From Peptoniphilus_A genitalis (GTDB lineage: Bacteria; Bacillota; Clostridia; Tissierellales; Peptoniphilaceae): a stretch of 64,000 nt of DNA. A program made the translations under genes and the position numbers. Position 1 is the stretch's first letter, and the number at the start of each line of letters is the position of its first letter. Of the stretch, positions 16,544 to 25,237 are shown one piece after another. The DNA is taken from assembly GCF_949769225.1 (NCBI RefSeq), contig NZ_CATKPB010000001.1; one strand, 5' to 3'. A model generated the notes under the pieces. That model saw only the letters and a program-made list of their open reading frames with translations. It had not been told where the DNA came from and did no database searches.

Positions 16544-16833
16544 TTCTCCACAAGCCTACTTGTGATAAAGACTTTATCCCCAGCTTTATCCACATTATCC
16601 ACAGGAATATGAACATCTGTCTTGAAAAGTTCTGCACAATTCATGCACATTTTGAAAATATTCTCATAAAACAAGTAAAATTTGCAATTTTACAAGAAAT
16701 TTAAGATAACTTTATAAAAATTATACAATCTTATCCACAATTTCATAAAACTTATCCACTTTTGTGGGTAAAAAAAGAAAAGAGCTAAGAAAAAGCTCTT
16801 TTTTTCGTGCGGAATTTCAATTTTTGTGGATTA
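16544..16833. other. DnaA-box cluster (origin-like or DnaA-titration site)
   Basis: Three perfect TTATCCACA boxes (16586-16594, 16595-16603 head-to-tail, 16731-16739) and five one-mismatch boxes: TTCTCCACA 16544-16552, TTATCCCCA 16574-16582, TTATCCACT 16752-16760, TGTGGGTAA 16763-16771 and TGTGGATTA 16825-16833 (the last two on the minus strand). An AT-rich stretch (about 16650-16730) separates the left and right groups, as in bipartite origins. No dnaA, dnaN, rpmH or gyr gene is nearby, so this may be a DnaA-box cluster outside oriC of the kind known in Bacillus. Function not proven. Confidence 0.65.
16778..16805. terminator. bidirectional terminator within the DnaA-box region
   Basis: AAAAGAGCT / AGCTCTTTT stem with T-runs on both strands; serves the ABC-F gene and the convergent racemase gene. 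Confidence 0.75.
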
Positions 16834-16840
16834 ATTAACT

Positions 16841-17479
16841 TTACAGTCTTTTTATCATGTCCTCGGCTGGGTCTAGGATTTCTATGTCTGTTAATTTTTT
16901 AAATTCCTCTTTCATGTAGGGAAAGTGGGTGCAGGCAAGGACGATGCCATCTGGCACGCATTCCATTTTATTAAAAAAGTTAAAGAGGTCTCTAAGGTCC
17001 AGCTTCTTTACGATTTCTTCTGGCTGAGTCTTCTTTTCAATTTCTTCCACAAGACTTAGGATGCCAAGGGAAATTGTGTCCCTAAAGTTTTTTTCACAGA
17101 CAAGGGCATCAACACCGTAGGCTGATTTTGAGTTTGCTGCAAGGATAATCAACTTCTTATACTTAGAGTCAAGTTCCTTGTAAAAGTCCAAGGGAGTGAT
17201 AATTTGTATTGCCTGACGACGGGATAGGTCGTCGATGTCAATGGAGGCCGAAAGAGAATTACAGTAGATAAAAATTTTCTCTGCCCCCTTAGCCTTTGCA
17301 TCCACAATTTTTTCTTCAACGAGCCTTGTCAAGTCTTCCCTTGAATAGTATTGAAGGAGGGACTGGTCCTTGGGGTTTTCAGAAATGGGATAGGGCAAGC
17401 TTTCAAATCCCCTCTCCCTTAAGAGGTCTACCCCCATCCTTGTGTCTTCATGGGTTCCTGCGAATACTCCAACTTTCAT
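16841..17479 (-). CDS. aspartate/glutamate racemase family protein
   Basis: 212 residues, shorter than MurI (about 265). The two catalytic cysteines of the family are present in YCNSLSA (Cys73) and ACTHFPY (Cys183), spaced as in cofactor-independent Asp/Glu racemases. A strong AGGAG precedes ATG 17479. It could supply D-glutamate or D-aspartate for peptidoglycan, but the short length and divergent N-terminus (KVGVFAGTHEDTRMG) argue against calling it MurI outright. It lies 4 nt after the lipid kinase gene, so they form an operon, both with envelope-related roles by family. Confidence 0.75.
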   Translation of the reverse strand: MKVGVFAGTHEDTRMGVDLLRERGFESLPYPISENPKDQSLLQYYSREDLTRLVEEKIVDAKAKGAEKIFIYCNSLSASIDIDDLSRRQAIQIITPLDFYKELDSKYKKLIILAANSKSAYGVDALVCEKNFRDTISLGILSLVEEIEKKTQPEEIVKKLDLRDLFNFFNKMECVPDGIVLACTHFPYMKEEFKKLTDIEILDPAEDMIKRL

Positions 17480-17483
17480 CTTT

Positions 17484-18356
17484 TCACTCCTTAAAATAAA
17501 TCCACTTTAATGCCTTGGGCAAGACCTTGTAACTTATCTCACTTGCCCTGTAAATTTCTCCGTCAATATTGTATAAAAATTCTTGGTCTGATGAAATCAC
17601 TCCAGACCTTGTAATAATTTCTCTCACACCAGGCTTGCCCAGGTGGGTGCCCTTGCGATAGGACGAGAATAATTTCATAATCCCAAGGGGTCCCATCTCA
17701 TCTGCCAAGATTAAATTCAAAAGTTCATCATCAAGCCTTCCCCTTGGTGATGGATTAAATCCGTTGCCATAATAGGATCCGTTGCAAAGGGCAGATACTA
17801 AAAATCTCCCAGTAATTTCTCTTTCTATATCTTCTTGGTCGCAATAAGAAATTCTTAAATTTACAATTTCTAAATTTGCCACACTTTTTATAACTCCGTA
17901 GAGGTAAGCAAGCTTGCCTGAAATATTTTTCCTCTTCATGATGTCATAGGCGTACTTCAAAACATTGGTGTCAAAGCCAAGGCTCGTTACATTTATGCAA
18001 GTTTTTCCATTTACTTCTACTAAATCAATGGGCGAAATCTCATAATTAAAAATATTTGAAAGTTCAAAGGGTCTAAAGTTTTTTGAAAAGTCGTTGCCCG
18101 TTCCTCCTGGCACAAGTCCCAGGGCTGTGTCACTAGCTCTAAGGACGCTGGCAACTTCTGATAGGGCACCGTCTCCAGATTTTATAAAGAGGAGGTCGCC
18201 TCCCTGGTCTCTGAAGTCCTCTGCAAAGGAGATTGTGTCCCCTGCTTTTTCTGTAATTTTTATTTCATCTTCCTTAAAATATTTTAAAAGTTCTCTCTCA
18301 AAATCCTTGTCACGACCCCTACCTGACTTAGAACTTATAATAAATAATTTTTTCAT
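17484..18356 (-). CDS. diacylglycerol kinase-family lipid kinase
   Basis: 290 residues. The DAGK catalytic domain has the nucleotide-binding GDG (61-63) and PGGTGNDF (83-90), the latter a hallmark of DgkB/YegS-type kinases. It opens with KLFIISSKSGRG. Soluble DgkB-type enzymes return diacylglycerol to phosphatidate, which is needed where lipoteichoic acid synthesis releases DAG. The LtaS-like gene is encoded divergently 190 bp away, making that role attractive but inferred. Weak ribosome binding site. First gene of the operon with the racemase. Confidence 0.85.
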   Translation of the reverse strand: MKKLFIISSKSGRGRDKDFERELLKYFKEDEIKITEKAGDTISFAEDFRDQGGDLLFIKSGDGALSEVASVLRASDTALGLVPGGTGNDFSKNFRPFELSNIFNYEISPIDLVEVNGKTCINVTSLGFDTNVLKYAYDIMKRKNISGKLAYLYGVIKSVANLEIVNLRISYCDQEDIEREITGRFLVSALCNGSYYGNGFNPSPRGRLDDELLNLILADEMGPLGIMKLFSSYRKGTHLGKPGVREIITRSGVISSDQEFLYNIDGEIYRASEISYKVLPKALKWIYFKE

Positions 18357-18546
18357 AATTCATCACTTGTCTTTTATTATAGTAAATCTTCCTTGCTTTT
18401 CCAATATTCTTAACCCAACTTGCCCTAAAGGACTTTTCTTTGATACTAACTAGGAGAATCTTCCCTAAAACCTGCATTTGCCTTGCTTAAAAATCTCTAT
18501 TAAATTATAATTTCTTTAAGCTTATTATTAAGGACGAGAGGGTCAA

Positions 18547-20376
18547 ATGGAAAAAAACTATAAAAACCTTACAAAAATTTTATTTTTTATAATAAATCTT
18601 ATTTTTTATAAGACTTCCCTTGGAAGTCCCACAAGTGACAAGGGCTTCTACATATTAATTATCGCTATTATCTTGACAGGTCGTCTCGACTATTTTCTTT
18701 TAAAGCTCTATCCCAAGAAAAATTATAAATTCACTGTTACCGGTTTAAATATATTTTTTAAGATTGGACTTTCCATTTACTTTAGGGAGTTCCATTCCTT
18801 TAATATCTTTGGCAGACTTGGACTTGCAAGAGAAGCTGGCGGCGTCCTTCCAGTTATCTTTAAGGACTTTTCTCCTGCCTATGTCCTCATGATTTTATCT
18901 GGCATGGGTCTTGCCTACTTAATTAAAAATTATTACCAAGAAGAAGCCTTTAATAAGGAAAGATTTTATAAGGAACTTGGAATATTTTTTGCCCTTCTCA
19001 TCCTGCCAGGACTTTTTATAAGACCCCTTAGGGGAACTGAAGTCTACACTTCAACTTTTTTATCTCCCCTTTATACAAGTATCCAAGCTAAGGAAGATGC
19101 AAAATTCTTAGAAAAGACTGACATAAAAAAATACTTTAGCTTACAAGAGACTAAGTCCAATGACTTTACAGGACTTGCAAAAGACAAAAATATAATTTTC
19201 ATCCAGTGCGAATCTCTGCAAAATGCTGTGGTCAATAAAACTTATAATGGGGAAGAGATAACTCCTTTTTTAAATTCCTTGGTAAAGTCCAATGGGTCCA
19301 TCTATTTTGATAATTATTTTGAACTCCTGGGCTTTGGCAACACATCTGATGCTGAGTTCGTCTCCATGACTTCAGTCTATCCTACCCTTGACGGCCAGGC
19401 CTATTCTGTCTACAAGGACAAGAAAACTTATGGACTGCCAAAAATGGCCAAGAAGATGGGCTATGAAACAATAGCCATGCACGGCAACACTGGAAAATAT
19501 TATGACCGAGAAGAAATCTATAAGGGCTTTGACTTTGACAAAATATATCTTGGAGAAAGTTACAACCAGGCTGACCAGGTCATGATGGGCCTATCAGACA
19601 AGTCCTTCTTCGACCAGTCCTTTGAATTTTTAAAAGAAGCTGATAAGTCAGACAAAAAGTTTTTTGCCCTTATGGTAACTCTTACAACCCACACTCCCTA
19701 CAATCTGCCAGAAAACTTGCGAGAGATTCCAAAAGAAGATGATGATAAAACAGACTTCGTCTACGACTATATTTCCTGTGCCCGCTACACCGACAGGGCC
19801 ATGGAAGAATTTTTTGACAAGCTAGAAAAATCTGGAATCTTAGATAAGACTGTAATAGTTATTTACGGCGACCACCACGCCTACACTCTTAACAATACAA
19901 AAAACAAAGAGTCTATGGAAAGATGGCTGGGACGAGAAATCTATTACGACGACATGATGAACATCCCCCTCCTCATCCACCTCCCTGGATTTAATAAAAA
20001 TATTACAAGACACAATGTTGGCTCACAAGTTGACCTCTATCCAACTATCCTAAACCTAATGGGTTGGGACAGAAAAGAAATTCCGACATTTGGGATTGAC
20101 CTACTTGGCTGTGGCAAAGAAGTAGACGACAACGCAGTCTATCCTCAAACCTACCTCTTGAAGGGTTCCTTTATCACATCAGACAAGGTCTTTGAATATT
20201 CTCGCGACGGAGTTTTTGAAAATTCCAGGCTGATTGACAGAAAGACGAGAAAGCCCCTTCCCCTTGATGAGGCAAGGAAGGAATCAGACTGGGCAAAGAT
20301 ATGTATTGACTACTGCAAGAACTTAATGACTAATGACAACTTAATAGAACTCGTGGAAAAAAATAAAGAAGACTGA
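18547..20376 (+). CDS. LtaS-like lipoteichoic-acid-synthase-family sulfatase
   Basis: 609 residues: about five N-terminal membrane helices (about 10-165), a linker, and an extracellular sulfatase/phosphatase domain. Catalytic features: metal ligand Glu in IQCESLQN (about 222), the nucleophile threonine in GNTSDAEF (about 263-270), KYYDREE, and YGDHHAYT (about 440). Family enzymes polymerise glycerol-phosphate from phosphatidylglycerol onto a lipid anchor. Whether it makes true LTA, primes it, or modifies another polymer cannot be decided. The divergent DAG kinase and convergent DUF368 carrier transporter fit teichoic-acid metabolism. Preceded by GAGAGGG. Confidence 0.85.
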   Translation: MEKNYKNLTKILFFIINLIFYKTSLGSPTSDKGFYILIIAIILTGRLDYFLLKLYPKKNYKFTVTGLNIFFKIGLSIYFREFHSFNIFGRLGLAREAGGVLPVIFKDFSPAYVLMILSGMGLAYLIKNYYQEEAFNKERFYKELGIFFALLILPGLFIRPLRGTEVYTSTFLSPLYTSIQAKEDAKFLEKTDIKKYFSLQETKSNDFTGLAKDKNIIFIQCESLQNAVVNKTYNGEEITPFLNSLVKSNGSIYFDNYFELLGFGNTSDAEFVSMTSVYPTLDGQAYSVYKDKKTYGLPKMAKKMGYETIAMHGNTGKYYDREEIYKGFDFDKIYLGESYNQADQVMMGLSDKSFFDQSFEFLKEADKSDKKFFALMVTLTTHTPYNLPENLREIPKEDDDKTDFVYDYISCARYTDRAMEEFFDKLEKSGILDKTVIVIYGDHHAYTLNNTKNKESMERWLGREIYYDDMMNIPLLIHLPGFNKNITRHNVGSQVDLYPTILNLMGWDRKEIPTFGIDLLGCGKEVDDNAVYPQTYLLKGSFITSDKVFEYSRDGVFENSRLIDRKTRKPLPLDEARKESDWAKICIDYCKNLMTNDNLIELVEKNKED

Positions 20377-20396
20377 TTAAGGACCAGTCTTCTTTT
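20368..20396. terminator. bidirectional terminator overlapping two stop codons
   Basis: GAAGACTG / CAGTCTTC perfect stem; T-runs on both strands. The stops of the LtaS-like and DUF368 genes are adjacent (20374-20376 and 20377-20379) and lie inside it. Confidence 0.85.
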
Positions 20397-21270
20397 CTTC
20401 TTTAAGTCTTAATATCCTAATAATCTCTAAAATAAATAGGATGAAAATTCCCAAAATAAATCCAGGGATTGAAAAATTATATAGGTTTAGTGGAGGGTTT
20501 CCACCAAAAGTCGTTGGCCCCATTACAATGGCATAAAGGGACCCAATAATCATGCCAAGTATAAGATACATCATCTTGCCTCGATTATTCCTCATCCTCT
20601 GTCTTATAATCCTTATGGACATAAAAATTCCAAATAGGACTCCAAGGGTCATAACTACAAGGGGCATGAGCTTGTCAAAGTTAAACCTCATGACTTCACC
20701 CAGGGCTTCAACTACAGGTATGTAGACTCCTGCTATGAGAAGTATTGATGAGCCAGATATTCCTGGCAAGACCATGGCAGAGATGGCAAGGCCACCTGCT
20801 AGGAAGAGATAGATGTAGTCAAATACATTGGGATTAATTAGGTCAAAGTCCCCAATGAATTTTGACTTCCCCCTAAAGATTACTAAGACTACAACGATAA
20901 TAAGTCCGAGAAAGATAAAATAAAAATCTTCCTTGTTTTCCCTTAAAATTTTTATCTCAGTAGAAATTAAAAAGGGAAGGGACATAAGGGTTAGACCAAG
21001 AAAGACTGAAGTCATAAAGTAAATCTCCCTTTGAAAAAGTTCTGATAGGAAAAAAATACTCAATAAGAGTCCAAAGATCCAACCTAAACCAAGATTAAAG
21101 AGATACTTAAAGGCCTGCCTTCTCTTTTCTCCTTGGCTTCCAAAAAATTCGTGCAAGCTGTCTATAAATTTATCATAAAAACCTAGGATGAAGGCAAGGG
21201 TGCCCCCGCTGACTCCAGGCACAGAGTCGGCTATTGCCATGACCATCCCGTTAAAAAAATTAATTAACAT
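20377..21270 (-). CDS. DUF368 membrane protein (PopT-type undecaprenyl-phosphate transporter)
   Basis: 297 residues, about eight membrane segments. The family signature DSVPGVSGGTLAFILGFYD lies at residues 16-34, and the inverted-repeat partner LPGISGSSILLIAGVY is at about 168-183. DUF368 proteins have been shown to recycle undecaprenyl phosphate across the membrane. Together with UppP at 10.5 kb this gives dephosphorylation and re-import of the cell-wall lipid carrier. Good AGGAGG-type ribosome binding site. Convergent with the LtaS-like gene. Confidence 0.85.
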   Translation of the reverse strand: MLINFFNGMVMAIADSVPGVSGGTLAFILGFYDKFIDSLHEFFGSQGEKRRQAFKYLFNLGLGWIFGLLLSIFFLSELFQREIYFMTSVFLGLTLMSLPFLISTEIKILRENKEDFYFIFLGLIIVVVLVIFRGKSKFIGDFDLINPNVFDYIYLFLAGGLAISAMVLPGISGSSILLIAGVYIPVVEALGEVMRFNFDKLMPLVVMTLGVLFGIFMSIRIIRQRMRNNRGKMMYLILGMIIGSLYAIVMGPTTFGGNPPLNLYNFSIPGFILGIFILFILEIIRILRLKEEKKTGP

Positions 21271-21359
21271 AAATCCTCCCTTTGTCTATGATAACATTTA
21301 ATTGTAAAAATTATTTTCAAAGGAGGAAATTTTACAAATTTTTAATATTCTTTAACAGA

Positions 21360-21419
21360 TTAAAGGTTTATCCTTTAAAATCCTTTTTTTGTGGTATATA
21401 ATATTTGATAACAAATATT
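21360..21419 (+). promoter_or_regulatory. promoter region of the 51-residue gene with two perfect inverted repeats
   Basis: Inverted repeat TTAAAGG-N5-CCTTTAA (21360-21378) lies about where a -35 would be. TATAAT (21397-21402) is overlapped by a second perfect repeat AATATTTG-ATAA-CAAATATT (21400-21419). The arrangement looks like one or two operators. Confidence 0.55.
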
Positions 21420-21456
21420 TTATTAAGTACATAAAAATTTGACAAGGAGGATAAAC

Positions 21457-21612
21457 ATGAAAGATAAAAAATTTTTAGGGATTTTAATAAGCATACTTCT
21501 TGGACTGGGACTTGTTACTTACACAAAGGACCCCTTCTTAAGCATCTTTATCTATATCTGCCTTGTAGCTGTCTACAAGTTAATAGGAGCTTTGGTTTTA
21601 GAAGCTAAATAA
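21457..21612 (+). CDS. small membrane protein, 51 residues
   Basis: Starts MKDKKFLGIL behind a strong AAGGAGG with 6-nt spacing and ends at 21612, directly followed by a terminator. Two hydrophobic helices (about residues 6-20 and 28-48) separated by a short loop TYTKDPF. I do not recognise the family. Its own promoter with palindromes, a ribosome binding site and a terminator make it a credible gene rather than a chance frame. Function unknown. Confidence 0.7.
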   Translation: MKDKKFLGILISILLGLGLVTYTKDPFLSIFIYICLVAVYKLIGALVLEAK

Positions 21613-21618
21613 AGTCTA

Positions 21619-21643
21619 GAGGCTCGACAGAGTCTCTTTTTTA
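21619..21643 (+). terminator. intrinsic terminator after small gene
   Basis: GAGGCTC-GACA-GAGTCTC stem then T-run. Confidence 0.8.
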
Positions 21644-21770
21644 TTTGGTTTTTCAAGCTAATAAAAAATTCCACTATCTCAAGTGGGAAAATTTTTGTAA
21701 TTTATATGAGTAATTTTAATAATTTTTTATAAAAAGTATTAAAATGTCCTTAAGAATTTTAGGAGGAAGT

Positions 21771-23120
21771 ATGAAGAATATAAACTTAGACGAACCCGTA
21801 GCAAGTCTTATTGAAAAATTTCCAAATTTAAAAAACATTTTAAAGGATTTAGGTTTTACTGAAATTACAAATCCCATAGCCCTTTCTACTGTTGGAAAAA
21901 TGGTTTCGATAAAAAAAGGAGCTAAGATAAAAAATATAGACTTGAATTTAATCAAGGAGAAATTAAGAGAAGAAGGCTTTAATCTAGTTGATGAAGAAAT
22001 TGTTAATGATGATGGCAAAGAAGATAAGGATAGACTTGAACTTTTAAAATCTTATATCGAAAGACTTTCCAAGGGCGAAGACTTGGAAGCTGTTAGAAGT
22101 GATTTTGTAAAAAATTTTAAGGATGTATCTTCAAAGGAAATTGTCCATGCTGAACAAGAACTAATTATGAGTGGCCTTCCCCTAGAAAAGGTCCAAAAAC
22201 TTTGCGACATCCACTCTGCACTTTTCCACGAAAGTAATATTGTAGATGAGAGTCAAAAGGATTTAGAAAAAATCCCAGGTCATCCCCTAAATATTTTAAG
22301 CTTAGAAAATAAAAAAATTAAATTTTTGGCTGACGAGGTTAAAAATAGGAAGGACAAGTTAGCTGAGATAAGAGATCTTTTAAAAATAAATTCTCATTAT
22401 GGGAAAAAGGCTGGACTTATTTATCCCCTTTTGAAAACAAAATACAATATTAGTGGTCCTAGCGATGTTATGTGGGCTGTTGATGATGAAATAAGAAGTG
22501 ACCTATCACGCATTGTAAAGACAAATTCTTATGATGAGGAAAGCTTAAATAAACTTTTAGATAGGGTCTATGAAATGATATATAAGGAAGAAAATATCCT
22601 CTTCCCCCTTTTAAAAGAAAACTTCACAGAGGAAGAGTGGAATAAGATCTATGGCGACTTCGAAGAATATGGACTAGACCTCCTTGATGATGTCCCACTT
22701 TGGAAGGACTACAAGCCTAAAGAAATCCTCCCAGAAGAAGAAGTTTCTTGTGGAAGCATTGAATTCGAAACTGGAAGCTTAAAGATAAAGGAAGCCCTTC
22801 AAATTTTTAGGACCCTTGATGCCGAACTAACCTTTATAGATAAGGATGACTTTGTAAGATATTATTCTGAGGGTAAGGACAAAATATTCCCTAGACCTAA
22901 GTCATGTTTAAATAGAGATGTTGCCTCTTGTCATCCTCCAAAAGTTGTCCCAATGGTGAAGTCCTTGCTTGATGATTTCAAAAGCAAGAAGAGAGATCGT
23001 CTAGTTGTGTGTAGAGATATTAAGGGAAAGAAAATCCTAGTTAAGTACCTTGCAGTTTATGATGAAGCTGGTGCTTATATGGGCACTTTAGAAACAGTTG
23101 AGGACATAAGCCAATACTAA
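21771..23120 (+). CDS. DUF438 multi-domain protein (DUF1858, hemerythrin-like, PAS)
   Basis: 449 residues from ATG 21771 with AGGAGG just upstream. Layout by pattern: DUF1858 (about 1-65), DUF438 (about 80-150), a hemerythrin-like four-helix segment with HPLNIL and SHYGKKAGLIYPLL (about 165-310), and a C-terminal PAS-like domain (about 340-449). The same architecture recurs in anaerobic Firmicutes. A di-iron or haem-based redox/NO sensing role is commonly suspected but not established. Monocistronic, and convergent with selU through a shared terminator. Confidence 0.82.
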   Translation: MKNINLDEPVASLIEKFPNLKNILKDLGFTEITNPIALSTVGKMVSIKKGAKIKNIDLNLIKEKLREEGFNLVDEEIVNDDGKEDKDRLELLKSYIERLSKGEDLEAVRSDFVKNFKDVSSKEIVHAEQELIMSGLPLEKVQKLCDIHSALFHESNIVDESQKDLEKIPGHPLNILSLENKKIKFLADEVKNRKDKLAEIRDLLKINSHYGKKAGLIYPLLKTKYNISGPSDVMWAVDDEIRSDLSRIVKTNSYDEESLNKLLDRVYEMIYKEENILFPLLKENFTEEEWNKIYGDFEEYGLDLLDDVPLWKDYKPKEILPEEEVSCGSIEFETGSLKIKEALQIFRTLDAELTFIDKDDFVRYYSEGKDKIFPRPKSCLNRDVASCHPPKVVPMVKSLLDDFKSKKRDRLVVCRDIKGKKILVKYLAVYDEAGAYMGTLETVEDISQY

Positions 23121-23130
23121 TTATATGAAA

Positions 23131-23157
23131 AAAGCCCCTGAGGGGGCTTTTATTTTA
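23131..23157. terminator. bidirectional terminator
   Basis: AAAGCCCC-TGA(G)-GGGGCTTT strong GC stem flanked by A- and T-runs; overlaps the selU stop. Confidence 0.9.
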
Positions 23158-24169
23158 TGATATTAATTATTGTGTCACAGGATTTTTTAATATCTTCATT
23201 AAAAACTTTATAAAAAATTCCCTCCTTATTTATAGAGTAATTGGCGTCATAGTATTTTATTATCAAGTCTTTAATTATAAGATCGAAGTTTTCTTCATCC
23301 AGCAACTTCAAATAATTTTCGTATCTCTTTGCACTTATATATCTCCTTAAATTTTCAAATGCCGAGATAAGCTCTTCTTTTTTCTCCAATCCATAGTCAC
23401 TTAAATAGTCGGACTTAATTCTCTCTATTCTTCTTTCAATTGTGTCCTCAATTAAAAAAACTTTATCAGTCTGCGCCATAGCCTTTATAAGTTCTCCAGG
23501 AAGATTTATGCTTCCTATACGTGAGGACTCTCCTTCTACAAAGACAGGACCTTGTTTAAAACTTTTAAAGCTTTCCATAAGCTCCGACTCAAAGGTCTTT
23601 TGAGAAGGCTGCAAGCCCATGCCTACTCCCCCAAAGAGGGATCCTCTATGTCTTGCAAGTCCTTCAAGGTCAAGGACATTCTCCCCTCGCTTCCTTAGCT
23701 CTTTTAAAATTTCCGTCTTGCCACAGCCAGTGTAACCTTTAAGGACCACATACTTGTAATCCTTAAGAGTCTCCATAAAGTTGAGGACATATTTTCTATA
23801 TGACTTGTATCCGTGATCTAACTTGTAGACCTTGTGTCCCAAAGTCTTTAAGAGATTAAAAAGTGCAGTAGAACGAAAACCTCCCCTAGAACAAAAGAGG
23901 ACAACTTCATGGTCTTCTTCCATTTGGGAAATGCGCCTATAGTAATCAGTAAGCTTAGGTGCAAAAAACTCCACGCCTTTTTCCTTTGCTCCCTTTATAT
24001 CTCCTGACACATAGAGAGTGCCTACAATTTTTCTCTCCTCATTTGAAAGTAGAGGCATGGATATTGCTCCTAAAATTGTCCCCTCTTCAAACTCTCCTTC
24101 ACTTCGCAAGTCAATAAAGAGAGGATTTTTAAATTTTAAAATTTCTTCATAATCTGTTGCTTTAAACAT
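23150..24169 (-). CDS. selU: tRNA 2-selenouridine synthase SelU/MnmH
   Basis: 339 residues with the two-domain SelU layout. The N-terminal rhodanese domain has its active-site cysteine in FCSRGGFRST (Cys93), and the C-terminal part has a P-loop GYTGCGKT (145-152). It replaces sulfur with selenium in 2-thiouridine at the wobble position of Lys, Glu and Gln tRNAs, using selenophosphate made by SelD, encoded divergently. No ribosome binding site precedes the ATG, and a TATAAT ends only 6 nt upstream, suggesting a leaderless transcript. Confidence 0.92.
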   Translation of the reverse strand: MFKATDYEEILKFKNPLFIDLRSEGEFEEGTILGAISMPLLSNEERKIVGTLYVSGDIKGAKEKGVEFFAPKLTDYYRRISQMEEDHEVVLFCSRGGFRSTALFNLLKTLGHKVYKLDHGYKSYRKYVLNFMETLKDYKYVVLKGYTGCGKTEILKELRKRGENVLDLEGLARHRGSLFGGVGMGLQPSQKTFESELMESFKSFKQGPVFVEGESSRIGSINLPGELIKAMAQTDKVFLIEDTIERRIERIKSDYLSDYGLEKKEELISAFENLRRYISAKRYENYLKLLDEENFDLIIKDLIIKYYDANYSINKEGIFYKVFNEDIKKSCDTIINIIK

Positions 24170-24175
24170 AGCTTT

Positions 24176-24214
24176 ATTATAGTTGTTTTAAAAAATTTTT
24201 TAAAGTGTTATAGT
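24176..24214. promoter_or_regulatory. divergent selU/selD promoter region
   Basis: Minus-strand TATAAT (24181-24176) lies 6 nt from the selU ATG. Plus-strand TGtTATAGT (24206-24214) serves selD. Between them is a perfect 18-bp palindrome TTTAAAAAATTTTTTAAA (24187-24204) that could be an AT-rich UP-type element or a shared operator. Confidence 0.55.
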
Positions 24215-24232
24215 GAGTATAGAGGTGAAACG

Positions 24233-25234
24233 ATGAAGCTTCAAGTATGCGGAGGTTGTAATGCAAAAATTTCAGCCTCCTCTTTAAAAGCAACTTTAGA
24301 CATATTGGAAGTATTTAAGAGAAAAGAAGTCTTGGAAGGCTTTGCAAAAAATGACGATGCCGCCATTATAAAATTAAGTGACGATATAGCAGTGGCACTT
24401 ACCTGTGACTTCTTTCCTCCAATGGTAGAAGACCCCTTTGCCTTTGGAGAAATTGCGGCGGCAAATGCCCTTTCAGATATTTATGCCATGGGTGGCGAGC
24501 CTGTGGCAGGGCTTAACTTAGTCTGCTTTCCAGAAGAGGAAGACAGAAGTATTTTGGAAGAAATATTAAAGGGTGGAGCTGCAAAACTTAAAGAGGCCCA
24601 GTGTAGCTTGGTGGGCGGTCATTCCATTCACGACCCACGAATAAAATATGGACTTTGTGTCATGGGAATTTTAAATCCCCAAAAAATTTACAGCAACAAC
24701 TCTTCAAGAGTGGGCGACAAATTAATACTTACAAAGCCCTTGGGCGTGTCCCTACTATCATCTGCAAGGACTGTGGGTGAATGTGAGGATAAGTACTTTA
24801 AAGGCGCAGTGGAATCCATGAGGACTTTAAACAAGTATGCCTGCGAAATACTTAAAAAGTACAAAGTAAATGCCATGACCGATGTGACAGGCTTTGGTCT
24901 TATAGGTCACTTAAGTGAAATGGTCTCAGACACTGCTGTAATTTATTCAAATAATTTAAAAATACTTCCCGGTGCCAAGGAGGCTGCAGAAGAATTTCTC
25001 TTTACTGCAGGAGGTCAACGCAATAGAAAGTCTTACGCCGACTTGGTGGACTTTGAAATCCAGGACTTCGCCTTGGAAGAAGTCCTTTTCGATCCCCAAA
25101 CATCAGGTGGACTTTTGGCAGCACTTGCTGAAGACGGAGAAAAAGCTTTGGAAGAATTGAAAGCTGCAGGAATTCCCGCAGCAATTGTGGGAGAAATAAT
25201 TCCCCCTCAAGATAAAAAAATAATAGTGAGGTAA
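24233..25234 (+). CDS. selD: selenide, water dikinase
   Basis: 333 residues, usual length. The active-site Cys-x-x-Lys lies in GGCNAKI (Cys9, Lys12); the position used for selenocysteine in some SelD proteins is plain cysteine here. PurM-like ATP-grasping fold with GFGLIGH (about 221-227) and FDPQTSGGLL (about 286-295). Makes selenophosphate from selenide and ATP. AGAGGTG ribosome binding site. First gene of selD-yedF-DUF3343-csd, divergent from selU, so the visible sink for selenophosphate is tRNA selenation. SelA, SelB and tRNA-Sec are not in the window. Confidence 0.95.
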   Translation: MKLQVCGGCNAKISASSLKATLDILEVFKRKEVLEGFAKNDDAAIIKLSDDIAVALTCDFFPPMVEDPFAFGEIAAANALSDIYAMGGEPVAGLNLVCFPEEEDRSILEEILKGGAAKLKEAQCSLVGGHSIHDPRIKYGLCVMGILNPQKIYSNNSSRVGDKLILTKPLGVSLLSSARTVGECEDKYFKGAVESMRTLNKYACEILKKYKVNAMTDVTGFGLIGHLSEMVSDTAVIYSNNLKILPGAKEAAEEFLFTAGGQRNRKSYADLVDFEIQDFALEEVLFDPQTSGGLLAALAEDGEKALEELKAAGIPAAIVGEIIPPQDKKIIVR

Positions 25235-25237
25235 AAA

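Noticed and set aside
16544..16833. Calling this oriC outright
   Set aside because: No dnaA/dnaN/rpmH neighbours and flanking gene polarity does not diverge from it.
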